In this document: positions 1 to 7,719 of the stretch, one piece after another | How the letters are laid out: each line of letters starts with the position of its first letter | Numbering within the stretch: the first letter of the stretch is position 1 | NCBI GenBank assembly: GCA_029865285.1 | Contig: JAOUHE010000007.1 | Span: forward strand, 1-26,378 | Length of the DNA stretch: 26,378 nt | Reading direction: 5' to 3' | From: Chloroflexota bacterium | GTDB taxonomy: Bacteria > Chloroflexota > Limnocylindria > QHBO01 | Translations under genes and position numbers: made by a program | The notes under the pieces: model-generated | Databases searched by the model: none | Seen by the model: the letters and a program-made list of their open reading frames with translations, nothing else | What the model was told of the DNA's origin: nothing

Positions 1-307
1 GGGCGCAGACCACGTGCTCGCCCCGCTCGAGAGCGGGCAGGATCAGACGTGCCGTGTGCTGGGCGCGCGCAGCTGCGAAGAGGAGCGCATCGGCCCGCGG
101 GTCAAGGTCGTCGGAGACGTCGCGGAGATGAAGCAGCAGGCGCCGCACCTCCTCCCCGACCGGGGTGCCACCCGGCTCACCGGTCAGCACGACCGACTCG
201 CCGCGGGTGCGGAGCCACTCCGCCAGGTGCCGTGCGGCGGTCGTCTTGCCGCTGCCGTCGGGACCCTCCAGCGTGATGAAGCGGCCGCGCGGGGTTACGC
301 CGCTCAC
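1..307 (-). CDS. tmk: Thymidylate kinase, N-terminal part (cut by window edge)
   Basis: dTMP kinase phosphorylates dTMP to dTDP with ATP in the cytoplasm, for DNA precursor synthesis. About 102 N-terminal residues are visible. They contain the P-loop GPDGSGKTT (about residues 15-23) right after ITLE, then the family motif EPGGTPVGEEVRRLLL and the lid-proximal stretch ADALLFAAARAQH, all in the order expected for Tmk. The rest lies beyond the left edge of the window. I chose the GTG at 307, four bases after the stop of the upstream R3H ATPase gene. An in-frame GTG at 325 would overlap that gene, and a GAGGAGG just before it sits too close to serve 325 well. It is the last visible gene of the minus-strand run from pdxS. 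The family call is firm; the exact start is less so. Confidence 0.93.
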   Translation of the reverse strand, partial: MSGVTPRGRFITLEGPDGSGKTTAARHLAEWLRTRGESVVLTGEPGGTPVGEEVRRLLLHLRDVSDDLDPRADALLFAAARAQHTARLILPALERGEHVVCA

Positions 308-311
308 CGGC

Positions 312-2153
312 TCAGCGCCACGCACGCCCCTCCTCGGGGAGCAGCTCGACGCGCCGGTTCGGCTCCGATCCACGGGACCGTGACATGAGGCTGTTGCGTT
401 CCGCCATCTGGTGCTGCAGCCGCCGGATGTAGGCGTTCTGCGGGGCGAGCTCCATCGGCGAACCGCTCGACTGCACCAGGCCGATCGCCTCGGCCGTCTC
501 CCGCAGCGCCGCCTCCGATGGGTCGGCCTCGAGGTCGAAGAGGCTCGCCAGCAGGTTCTCCATCTGCACCGCGGTATTCGTCTTCAGGACATAGATCGGG
601 ATCCCTCCGGCCTCGGCGTCCCGAAGCGCGCTCGGCTTCCGGCGGTAGTAGTTGCGAAGGGTGACGACCGCATCGGCTTCGTCGAGTTCGCGTCCGACGG
701 TGACCGGCACCCCCAGCTCACGGACCGCCTGCTCCAGCCGCTTGCGGCTGACACCGAAGCCGAGCAGGTTGAGCGGCCGATGGGACCGGCCACGTCCCGC
801 GTGAGGCGCGTCCTGCCGGCTGGCACGCTCCGGTGCCCGTGTCGAGTCACGAAGGCTCTGCTCGAGCTGGCGACGCGGGTCCGAGGCCTCGGCCGCCTCG
901 AAGCGCTCCCCGGCCGAATCCGGCTGGTCGCCCGCGAACCGCTCGCCGGGCAGAATGCGTCCGCCCCGTCCGGCTTCACGCGTGCCGCCGCGACCGGGCA
1001 GCGGTCGAAGGCCCATCGTCCCGCCGCTCCTCGCCGCTCCGCGTCCGCGTCCGAACGCGCCGAAACTGCCGGTCGGCTCGAGCGGGGCGAATGCCGGGTT
1101 GCCGGACGATGTCTCGATCAGGGCGTAGTCGTACTTGATTGCGGCCCGCACCTCTCCATCCTCGCGCCAGCGAGATTCCGGCGGGACCATGTGCCCGCGC
1201 AGGATGGCGTCGATCGTCTCGGCCACGTTGCGATGCACGATCACGCTGTCGCGGTCGACGATCTCGACCACGACGTCGAAGGTGGGCGGCGCCTTGCGCT
1301 CGAGGACCGTCTTCTGGGTGCCGCGGCGACGGGCCTCCTCGTCGCCCAGGGTGACCGAGTGGATCCCGCCGATCAGGTCCGACAGGGTCGGGTTGAGCAT
1401 CAGGTTGTCGAGCGTGTTGCCGTGCGCCGTGCCGACCAGCTGCACGCCGCGCTCGGCGATCGTCCGCGCGGCGACCGCCTCCAGCTCGGTCCCGATCTCG
1501 TCGATGACGATCACCTCGGGCATGTGGTTCTCGACCGCCTCGATCATCACCGCGTGCTGCTCGGTGGGTGTCCGCACCTGCATCCGGCGCGCGTCCCCGA
1601 TGCCTGGGTGCGGAATGTCACCGTCGCCGGCGATCTCGTTGCTGGTGTCCACCACGATCACGCGCTTGCCGAGGTCGTCGGCCAGGACGCGGGCCACCTC
1701 GCGCAGCATGGTCGTCTTCCCGACGCCGGGGCGTCCCAGCAGCAGCACGCTCTGTCCGCCCTCGACGATGTCGCGGATGATGTCGATCGTGCCGAAGACG
1801 GCGCGTCCGATACGGCAGGTGAGACCGACCACCTTGCCGGCCCGATTCCGGATGGCGCTGATCCGGTGCAGCGTGCGCTCGATTCCGGCGCGGTTGTCGT
1901 CGCCGAATGCGCCGATGTGATCGATCACGTGCGCGATGTCGGCATCGACGATCTCCCGGTCCAGGAGAACCTCTTCGCTGTGGGTGAAGCGCGCCTCCGG
2001 ACGACGTCCGAGGTCGAGCACCACCTCGAGCAGGTCGGCACGGTTCGCAAAGGCGCTCAGGCGCGCGACGATCTCCGGCGGGAGTGCCGCCAGGAGGGCG
2101 TCGAGGTCGTCGGTCGTCGCTTGTCGGGTCACGCTGGTCGGCTGCCTTCTCAT
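312..2153 (-). CDS. Ycf45-like AAA ATPase with C-terminal R3H domain
   Basis: 613 aa. The N-terminal half is a SpoIIIAA/Ycf45-type RecA-like ATPase: Walker A GRPGVGKTT at about 140-148, Walker B VIVIDEI at about 214-220, then a conserved GTAHG segment at the sensor position. A low-complexity Arg/Gly/Pro/Ser linker (about 370-465) follows. After it comes a second globular part (about 465-560) and a terminal R3H domain with the Arg-x3-His signature in IRRLQHQM and the typical ending SRGSEPNRRVEL. R3H domains bind single-stranded nucleic acid, so an ATP-driven nucleic-acid role is likely, but substrate and process are unknown. The architecture is known from cyanobacteria, plastids and Chloroflexota. 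It starts 8 nt after the GNAT gene and ends 4 nt before tmk. The ATG has little Shine-Dalgarno; an in-frame GTG eight codons in is an alternative. Confidence 0.9.
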   Translation of the reverse strand: MRRQPTSVTRQATTDDLDALLAALPPEIVARLSAFANRADLLEVVLDLGRRPEARFTHSEEVLLDREIVDADIAHVIDHIGAFGDDNRAGIERTLHRISAIRNRAGKVVGLTCRIGRAVFGTIDIIRDIVEGGQSVLLLGRPGVGKTTMLREVARVLADDLGKRVIVVDTSNEIAGDGDIPHPGIGDARRMQVRTPTEQHAVMIEAVENHMPEVIVIDEIGTELEAVAARTIAERGVQLVGTAHGNTLDNLMLNPTLSDLIGGIHSVTLGDEEARRRGTQKTVLERKAPPTFDVVVEIVDRDSVIVHRNVAETIDAILRGHMVPPESRWREDGEVRAAIKYDYALIETSSGNPAFAPLEPTGSFGAFGRGRGAARSGGTMGLRPLPGRGGTREAGRGGRILPGERFAGDQPDSAGERFEAAEASDPRRQLEQSLRDSTRAPERASRQDAPHAGRGRSHRPLNLLGFGVSRKRLEQAVRELGVPVTVGRELDEADAVVTLRNYYRRKPSALRDAEAGGIPIYVLKTNTAVQMENLLASLFDLEADPSEAALRETAEAIGLVQSSGSPMELAPQNAYIRRLQHQMAERNSLMSRSRGSEPNRRVELLPEEGRAWR

Positions 2154-2161
2154 CCTGACTC

Positions 2162-3214
2162 TCAGATCGCCGGCACCATGGCCGGTTGGCGGACCGGGGC
2201 CCGGACCTCCCGTACGAGCATCGTCACCTCGCCGATCGGTTCGAACCCTGCGGAGTCTGCCGCCGCGAGGCCCGCCGACTCGTATGTTCGCGCCGGAGCG
2301 ATGATGCCCGCAGCCGCTGCCTCGCCACCGAGCGCGGACAGCACCGCGTTGAGGAAGCCGCCGCCGTCAGCGCCGTCGCGGATCAGGAAGCGCAGGTAGT
2401 GTGGTCCCTCCCGGCTCGCGCCGTGCTGAGCGAAGGCGCTGAGCCGCTGCCCCTCGTGGACGGCCCAGGCGTTCACCGAGCTGAAGTGCAGGAGCGGGTT
2501 GAGGCTGCTGCGCGGCACCACTCCTTCATGGCCGACCGGCTCCCAGTCGGCCGCGCTGTAGTCCTCAGTGCGGGCAACGGCCGGCGGCGTGGCGTGCGTC
2601 CACAGGTCGAAGAGGTGCCAGGCGTCGGCCGGACCGATCGCCTGCAGCGACGGTTGCGCTGAACCCCCGGAGGCGGCGCCGGGCGTCCCGCTGGGCAAAA
2701 TGGTCCGCAGCCACGAGCGTCCCCCACGCTCCCCATCCGGAGGGCGGTAGAAGATCTCCTCTGCCGCGTAGGCCGCAAAGCCGATCTGCTGGAAGAGGGT
2801 CAGGTTCTCGGGAGCGTCGGAGCACGCCGCATGGAATCGCGCGACATTGTGCTTCGTGCCCTCCTCGACGACCGCCTGCAGGAGCGCGAAGCGCACCTCG
2901 GCAGCCATCGGGGCGTCTGCGGCGTCGAGCTCGGTGATCACCCAGTCGTCGCGGTGTGGCTCCTCGATCGCTCGGCATGAGCCGACCAGCTTGCCGTCCA
3001 ACTCCGCGACGAGATGGACAGACGGTGATCGCAGCGGCAGCCACGACCGAACGAGATCGGCCAGGCTGATGCGGGTGAGCGTCTCGGGCGGCGTCGGGAC
3101 CCCGAGCGACCGCCGATGCGACTCCTCCGACAGATGCACGCGCCGGGACAGTGCCGCGAGGGCCTGGCGGTCTGCGAGGCGAGCGGGCCGGATGAAGCCG
3201 GCATCGGTGGTCAC
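2162..3214 (-). CDS. Tandem GNAT-fold acetyltransferase-like protein
   Basis: 350 aa, about twice the size of a single GNAT domain. The first half (about 7-160) shows the GNAT order: FIRPARLADRQALAAL at the start, a middle strand VHLVAELDGKLVGSCRAIEE, and ENLTLFQQIGFAAYAAEEIFYR, the usual last-helix and strand region. The second half (about 195-340) looks like a diverged copy ending in AARTYESAGLAAADSAGFEPIGEVTMLVRE-type sequence. I do not see a clean acetyl-CoA P-loop (Q/RxxGxG/A) in either half, so catalysis is uncertain. The GTG start overlaps the pdxT stop as GTGA, which suggests translational coupling in the pdxS-pdxT-GNAT-R3H-tmk run. The substrate cannot be read from sequence. Confidence 0.7.
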   Translation of the reverse strand: MTTDAGFIRPARLADRQALAALSRRVHLSEESHRRSLGVPTPPETLTRISLADLVRSWLPLRSPSVHLVAELDGKLVGSCRAIEEPHRDDWVITELDAADAPMAAEVRFALLQAVVEEGTKHNVARFHAACSDAPENLTLFQQIGFAAYAAEEIFYRPPDGERGGRSWLRTILPSGTPGAASGGSAQPSLQAIGPADAWHLFDLWTHATPPAVARTEDYSAADWEPVGHEGVVPRSSLNPLLHFSSVNAWAVHEGQRLSAFAQHGASREGPHYLRFLIRDGADGGGFLNAVLSALGGEAAAAGIIAPARTYESAGLAAADSAGFEPIGEVTMLVREVRAPVRQPAMVPAI

Positions 3215-3837
3215 TGGCCGATCATCTCCAGCAGCAGACGGTGCACGCGTCGGTCCGAGGTCAGCTCCGGGTGAAAGGCGGTGGCCAGGATGTTGCCCTG
3301 CCGCACGGCGATCGGCCGCTCATCTGCGTCTCGGGCGAGCACCTCCACCCCGCCACCCAGTTCGCTCACGACCGGCGCGCGGATGAACACACCGTGGAGC
3401 GGTTCCGCCCCGAGCGCCGGTACCGAGAGGTCGGCCTCAAAGGAGTCGAGCTGCCGCCCATAGGCGTTGCGTCGGACGGTCACGTCGAGGAGGCCCAGGA
3501 CCGGCTCATCGCCGTTGGCGATGCGCGCGGCCAGCAGGATCATGCCTGCACAGGTGCCGAGGATCGGTGCCCCGCCGTCGGCGAAGGCCCGAATCGGCTC
3601 TCGCAGGCCGTATCGGTCGATCAGGTTTCGCATGGTGGTCGATTCGCCGCCGGGCAGGATCAGCGCGTCGAGGCCCACCAGGTCGCGCGGCAGTCGCACG
3701 GAGACCGGCTCACCGCCGATCTCGCGGATCGCATCGGCGTGCTCGCGCACGTCGCCCTGCAGCGCAAGGATGCCGACGCGGCTGCGGGGCGCGCGGTCGA
3801 TGGGGGAGGGTGCTGCCATCGGCGCAGGCTGCGCCAT
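3211..3837 (-). CDS. pdxT: Pyridoxal 5'-phosphate synthase glutaminase subunit PdxT
   Basis: 208 aa class I glutaminase subunit. It hydrolyses glutamine and passes ammonia to PdxS to make the vitamin B6 cofactor PLP. Visible motifs are VGILALQGDVREH near the start, the oxyanion segment LPGGESTTMR, the nucleophile elbow GTCAGMI with Cys at about 96, the RNAYGRQLDSF segment, and the His-Glu pair in AFHPELT near the end. The first 20 residues before VGILALQG are a non-conserved extension. The Met at codon 7 is an alternative start. It lies 17 nt after pdxS and overlaps the next gene by 4 nt, so the PLP synthase subunits are co-expressed. Confidence 0.97.
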   Translation of the reverse strand: MAQPAPMAAPSPIDRAPRSRVGILALQGDVREHADAIREIGGEPVSVRLPRDLVGLDALILPGGESTTMRNLIDRYGLREPIRAFADGGAPILGTCAGMILLAARIANGDEPVLGLLDVTVRRNAYGRQLDSFEADLSVPALGAEPLHGVFIRAPVVSELGGGVEVLARDADERPIAVRQGNILATAFHPELTSDRRVHRLLLEMIGQ

Positions 3838-3854
3838 CGGTCCCGTCGTCTCGC

Positions 3855-4745
3855 CTACCAGCCGCGGAGGGCCAGGCGTTCCTCCGCCGGGATCTCGGAG
3901 AGCTCAAGCCCGTGCATCGGCTCACCGAGTCCGGTGCTCACCTCGGCGAGGATCTCGGCGTTGTCCCAATGGGCGGTGGCCATCACGATCGCCCGGGCGA
4001 CGCGCTCCGGATGCTCGCTCTTGAAGATGCCGCTGCCCACGAAGACCGACTGAGCGCCCAGCTGTCGCATGAGGCTTGCATCGGCCGGGGTGGCGACCCC
4101 ACCGGCAGAGAAGTTCGGAACCGGCAACTCACCGAGGGTGGCGGTCTGCCGCACGATATCGAGCGGCGCGCGGAGCTCCTTGGCCGCCGCGTACAGCTCG
4201 TCGTCGCGCATCCCCGCCAACTCGCGGATCCCGCGCGTCACGGCTCGCATGTGGCGGACCGCCTCGACGATGTTGCCGGTCCCCGCCTCGCCCTTGGTCC
4301 GGATCAAGGCCGCCCCCTCGCCGATCCGTCGCAGCGCCTCGCCCAGGTCGCGACAGCCGCACACGAACGGCACACGGAACTCGTGCTTGTCGATGTGGTG
4401 CTCTTCGTCGGCCGGTGTCAGGACCTCGGATTCGTCGATGAAGTCGACCTCCAGCTGCTGGAGGATCTGCGCCTCGGCGATATGACCGATGCGGCACTTG
4501 GCCATCACCGGGATGCTGACGGCGGCCTTGATCTCCTCGATCAGCTTCGGGTCGCTCATCCGGGCGACGCCGCCGAACTTGCGGATGTCGGACGGGACGC
4601 GCTCGAGGGCCATGACGGCGACCGCGCCTGCCTCCTGGGCGAGCTTCGCCTGGTCAGCGGTCACCACGTCCATGATCACGCCGCCCGACAGCATGCGGGC
4701 CAACCCAACCTTCGTCGTCCAGGTACTTGTCTCGATGGTGGCCAA
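3855..4745 (-). CDS. pdxS: Pyridoxal 5'-phosphate synthase lyase subunit PdxS
   Basis: Makes PLP from ribose 5-phosphate, glyceraldehyde 3-phosphate and ammonia supplied by PdxT; a TIM-barrel dodecamer. I place the start at the TTG at 4745. AGAGG lies 5 nt upstream, and the product is 296 aa, the usual size. The reading frame stays open to an ATG at 4883, but that would add 46 unconserved residues and run through the divergent promoter region. The protein begins ATIETSTWTTKVGLARMLSGGVIMDV, matching the family opening. Asp26 (MDV) and the Schiff-base lysine at about 83 (VMAKCRIGH) are present, as is the second lysine in LIRTKGEAGTGN. The sequence is highly conserved throughout. Confidence 0.97.
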   Translation of the reverse strand: MATIETSTWTTKVGLARMLSGGVIMDVVTADQAKLAQEAGAVAVMALERVPSDIRKFGGVARMSDPKLIEEIKAAVSIPVMAKCRIGHIAEAQILQQLEVDFIDESEVLTPADEEHHIDKHEFRVPFVCGCRDLGEALRRIGEGAALIRTKGEAGTGNIVEAVRHMRAVTRGIRELAGMRDDELYAAAKELRAPLDIVRQTATLGELPVPNFSAGGVATPADASLMRQLGAQSVFVGSGIFKSEHPERVARAIVMATAHWDNAEILAEVSTGLGEPMHGLELSEIPAEERLALRGW

Positions 4746-4811
4746 TGCAGCCTCTGCGATGCGAATTCGTGTGTGGAGCGGCGCGACTCCGCGAGCCGCA
4801 TCCGGCCATCC

Positions 4812-4817
4812 ATTGTA
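4812..4817 (-). promoter_or_regulatory. Likely -10 box of the pdxS operon
   Basis: Reads TACAAT on the minus strand. The transcript would begin near 4805, giving a leader of about 60 nt that carries the AGAGG before the TTG start of pdxS. No good -35 is seen at 16-18 nt spacing. Confidence 0.5.
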
Positions 4818-4867
4818 CTCGCGGCCTCGCCTTGACCCGCACGCGGGGGCAGGTGGCCGGGCGTTGC

Positions 4868-4873
4868 TATCAT
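4868..4873 (+). promoter_or_regulatory. Likely extended -10 box of the HNH/cca genes
   Basis: TATCAT preceded by TGC, forming an extended -10. Transcription would begin near 4880, so the leader is about 15 nt and contains the GGAGG (4884-4888) of the HNH gene. With the pdxS promoter it makes 4746-4894 a divergent promoter region. Confidence 0.5.
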
Positions 4874-4894
4874 TCGCCACCACGGAGGCGCGGA

Positions 4895-5428
4895 TTGCTC
4901 AACGCGGCGGTACTTGTCCTCAACCAGAATTACGAGCCGCTCAACGTCTGTGACATCAGGCGCGCTTTCAACCTGCTCGGTGCGGACAAGGCAGAGCTGA
5001 TCGCGCGAAATCACCAGGTGATCCACACACCGACCCTGGCGATCCCGGCACCATCGGTCATCCGCCTGGTCTACCTGGTTCGCCGACCCCGCCCGAAGGT
5101 CAAGCTGAGTCGCCGCGAGGTCTTCGCCCGCGACGGGCACATCTGCCAGTACTGCGGAACGCACAGCCGCGACCTGACCATCGACCACGTCATGCCGCGC
5201 CACCGGGGCGGGCGGCATGAGTGGGAGAACCTGGTCGCGGCATGCCGCGCCTGCAACCACCGCAAGGGGAGCAAGACGCTCGCCGAGTCACGCATGTCGC
5301 TCCTGCGCGCACCGCGCGCCCCACGGGCCGACGCACGCTACCTGTACGGCACCTACCTTGCGGACGAGCGCAACGACGCGTGGCGCACCTTCCTGTTCAT
5401 GGATGACGCCCCGCCGCAGCGCGCGTAG
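4895..5428 (+). CDS. HNH endonuclease family protein
   Basis: 177 aa from the TTG at 4895, which has GGAGG six nt upstream. Upstream in-frame starts would run through the promoter. The N-terminal part (AVLVLNQNYEPLNVCDIRRAF...) is the segment typical of the stand-alone HNH family found in many bacteria. The HNH domain is at about 70-125. It has a zinc-binding pair Cys84/Cys87 (CQYC) and Cys117/Cys120 (CRAC), Asp-His 97-98 (IDHV), Asn112 (WENL) and His122 (CNHRK). The fold cuts DNA using one divalent metal. Members of this family are widespread housekeeping-type genes of unknown target, not obviously part of a restriction system. No methylase is nearby. It lies 16 nt before cca and is probably co-transcribed. 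Confidence 0.88.
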   Translation: MLNAAVLVLNQNYEPLNVCDIRRAFNLLGADKAELIARNHQVIHTPTLAIPAPSVIRLVYLVRRPRPKVKLSRREVFARDGHICQYCGTHSRDLTIDHVMPRHRGGRHEWENLVAACRACNHRKGSKTLAESRMSLLRAPRAPRADARYLYGTYLADERNDAWRTFLFMDDAPPQRA

Positions 5429-5444
5429 CGCCGCCGGCGCGAGC

Positions 5445-6914
5445 ATGCCAATGCACGACGGCGATGCCCTGGAGATCAGTCTGCCGGGCCCCGTGTCGGC
5501 CGTCCTTTCCGGCCTGATCGCCGGCGGCGACGAGGCGGCGCTGGTCGGCGGCTGCGTGCGCGACCTGCTCCGGGGCGAGCGCCCGCTCGACTGGGACGTC
5601 GCCACCTCCGCTCCCCCCGAGGCCGTGGCGGCGCGCTTCCCCGGCGCCACCTGGGACAATCGCTTCGGCACGGTCACCGTGCGCCCGACCGATCCGGGGA
5701 CCGGTCCTGGCGGGGCGGAGGCCGGGATCGAGGTCACCACGTACCGGGTCGAGGGCGGGTATCGTGACCGCCGACGACCCGACGAGGTCCGCTGGGGACG
5801 CTCCCTGATCGACGACCTTGCACGACGCGACTTCACCATCAATGCCATGGCCTGGCTCCCCGATGACCTTGGCGGCGGCAGCGGTCGGCTGGTGGATCCG
5901 TTCGGTGGCGCCGCGGACCTCGAGGCCGGCGTCCTGCGCGCTGTCGGGAATGCCGATGCCCGTTTCACCGAAGACGCGCTGCGACTCGTCCGCGCGGTGC
6001 GCTTCGCGGCGAGATTCAACCTGGAGATCGACCCATCCACCGATGCCGCCATCCGCCGCGCCGCGCCCTCGGCGGCGAGCCTCTCCGGCGAGCGGGTGCG
6101 CGATGAGCTGCTGCGCGTCCTGGGCGGAGCCGAGCCGCCGTCGTCCGCGCTCCTGACGATGGAGCGACTCGGCCTCCTGCAGGTCCTGCTCCCCGAGCTC
6201 GCCGCCCTGCGCGGCGTGCCCCAGAGCAAGGCGCTCGCGGGCGATGCCCTCGATCACTCGCTGCGAGCAGCGGATGCGCTCTCTCCGGAGGATCCGGTCC
6301 TTCGCCTCGCCGGTCTGCTGCACGATCTGGGGAAGGCAACCACGCTCGCCGACGGCCACTTCATCGGGCACGAGTCGGCCGGGGCAGACCTCGCCGAGGC
6401 GGTGCTGCGGCGGCTGCGGGTTCCCCGCGCGGCCACCGCTCGCGTGGCGCGTCTGATCCGGCAGCACATGTTCGCGTACACCCCGGAGTGGTCCGATGCC
6501 GCGGTGCGCCGCTTCGTGCGCCGCGTCGGGGTCGACCTGCTCGACGACCTGTTCGCGCTGCGCGCCGCGGACAATGTGGCGTCCGGTGCTCGCGAGCCTG
6601 CCCACGGCGGGACCGCGGAGCTGGGCGAGCGCTGCCGCGCGGCGATTGCCGGTGATCCGCTGGAGGCCCGCCACCTCGCGGTAAGCGGTCACGATCTTGT
6701 CAGCGAGCTCGGCATCCCGCCGGGTCGTTTGATCGGACGTCTCCTCGACCGTCTCCTGGAGGCGGTCCTGGAGGACCCAGCCCAGAACCGGCGCGAGCGT
6801 CTGTTGGGTCTCGCTCGCGGCTGGGCGGCCGAGCGGGTGGGCGAGGCCGGCGGATTCGATGATGGTGCGCCTGCGCACCATCAAGGCGATGACGGGGTAG
6901 CGGCCTCGTCCTGA
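5445..6914 (+). CDS. cca: CCA tRNA nucleotidyltransferase / poly(A) polymerase family, HD domain
   Basis: 489 aa class II nucleotidyltransferase that builds or repairs the 3' CCA of tRNA. Visible motifs are GGCVRD at 35-40 and the metal-binding pair in DWDVAT (Asp49, Asp51). RRDFTINAMA at about 127-136 and EDALRLVRAVRFAARF, the helical motif that follows the active site, come next. A C-terminal HD domain has HD in LLHDLGK (293-294) and the following GHES. HD-bearing enzymes of this family often also show phosphatase or phosphodiesterase activity. I chose ATG 5445; an ATG lies two codons later, and neither has a strong Shine-Dalgarno, which suggests coupling to the HNH gene. The only tRNA seen here already encodes CCA, so a repair role is possible. 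A poly(A) polymerase cannot be excluded. Confidence 0.93.
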   Translation: MPMHDGDALEISLPGPVSAVLSGLIAGGDEAALVGGCVRDLLRGERPLDWDVATSAPPEAVAARFPGATWDNRFGTVTVRPTDPGTGPGGAEAGIEVTTYRVEGGYRDRRRPDEVRWGRSLIDDLARRDFTINAMAWLPDDLGGGSGRLVDPFGGAADLEAGVLRAVGNADARFTEDALRLVRAVRFAARFNLEIDPSTDAAIRRAAPSAASLSGERVRDELLRVLGGAEPPSSALLTMERLGLLQVLLPELAALRGVPQSKALAGDALDHSLRAADALSPEDPVLRLAGLLHDLGKATTLADGHFIGHESAGADLAEAVLRRLRVPRAATARVARLIRQHMFAYTPEWSDAAVRRFVRRVGVDLLDDLFALRAADNVASGAREPAHGGTAELGERCRAAIAGDPLEARHLAVSGHDLVSELGIPPGRLIGRLLDRLLEAVLEDPAQNRRERLLGLARGWAAERVGEAGGFDDGAPAHHQGDDGVAASS

Positions 6915-6922
6915 CGCGCTGC

Positions 6923-6928
6923 TACAAT
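6923..6928 (+). promoter_or_regulatory. Likely extended -10 box of the deoC-like gene
   Basis: TACAAT preceded by TGC (extended -10), just after the cca stop. The start point would be near 6935, leaving a leader of roughly 50 nt with GGAGG at 6971-6975. Confidence 0.5.
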
Positions 6929-6988
6929 CGGCGATCCGAAGTGCGTGCCCACCCCTCGATGTCCTGGAGCGGAGGATCCCTGCCCGCG

Positions 6989-7699
6989 ATGACCGCCCAC
7001 GCGCGACATGCCGCGCGGCTTGAGCATCGGCTGACGCGGCCGACCGCTTCTCGTGCAGACCTCGATTCCGCGGTGGCGCTCGTCCTCGAGCACGGCCTGG
7101 AAGCGCTGACCGTCAGTCCGTGGCTGGTTAAGCCCGCCCGACGCATGCTCGCCCGATCCTCCGTGCAGCTCGGATCGGTGATCGGCTATCCCGGTGGTGG
7201 GCAGCTTCCCGCCGTGAAGGCATTCGAGGCCTCGCGGGCCCTCGAACACGGAGCGACGCAGCTCGATTTCGTGCTGAACGCCGGCGCGCTCATCTCCGGG
7301 GAGGACGAGACGGTCGTCGGCGACATGCTGGCGGTGGTGGAGATGGCGCATGCCGCCCTCGCCGCCGCAGGCGTCATCCTCGAGCCGGAGTCGCTCACCG
7401 ATGAACAACTGCGCCGTGCCTGCCGTCTCGCGGAGCGCGCTGGCGCCGACCACGTGGTCACGTCGCCGGGGGGCGCGGACGCCGCCTGGACGATCGCGCG
7501 CGTCGGCTTCCTGCACGACCTGCTGGGGACGCACCTCACGGTCAAGGCGGCGGGCAGGTTCACGTCCATCAGCGAGGTCGCGGCGGCGCAGTCGGCCGGC
7601 GCCTTGGTCATCTCCACCGAGTTCGACCCCCGACTCGCGAGCGAGGCCGTCGCCGCCATCCGCATGCCCCCACAGCCGCTGCGCGCAGCGGCCGGCTGA
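6989..7699 (+). CDS. Deoxyribose-phosphate aldolase homologue lacking the Schiff-base lysine
   Basis: 236 aa from ATG 6989, with GGAGG about 13 nt upstream. DeoC-fold TIM barrel: VSPWLVKPARRML, VIGYPGGGQLPAVKAFEA, QLDFVLNAGALISG, LTDEQLRRACRLAERAGAD and LTVKAAGRFTS align in order with DERA. In active DeoC the lysine of the KTSTG motif (Lys167 in E. coli) forms the Schiff base with the aldehyde. Here that position is Val157 in VVTSPGG, and the codon is clearly GTC. Asp93 (equivalent of Asp102) and Lys186 (Lys201) are kept. The family opening DHTLLKP is also changed, to EHRLTRP. It may be inactive, use the remaining lysine, or do something else. The next gene, galE, starts 20 nt later with its own Shine-Dalgarno. 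Confidence 0.82.
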   Translation: MTAHARHAARLEHRLTRPTASRADLDSAVALVLEHGLEALTVSPWLVKPARRMLARSSVQLGSVIGYPGGGQLPAVKAFEASRALEHGATQLDFVLNAGALISGEDETVVGDMLAVVEMAHAALAAAGVILEPESLTDEQLRRACRLAERAGADHVVTSPGGADAAWTIARVGFLHDLLGTHLTVKAAGRFTSISEVAAAQSAGALVISTEFDPRLASEAVAAIRMPPQPLRAAAG

Positions 7700-7719
7700 G
7701 CGCAGGAGAGGGCGGACGA

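Noticed and set aside
411..2399. A long plus-strand open frame (662 codons) over the R3H ATPase and GNAT genes
   Set aside because: It is antisense to two well-supported genes, is rich in His/Arg/Asp/Val from GC codon bias, and has no recognisable domain or start signal.
4832..4873. TTGACC as the -35 of the HNH gene promoter
   Set aside because: The distance to TATCAT is 30 nt, far from the 16-18 nt needed; the extended -10 alone is the better reading.
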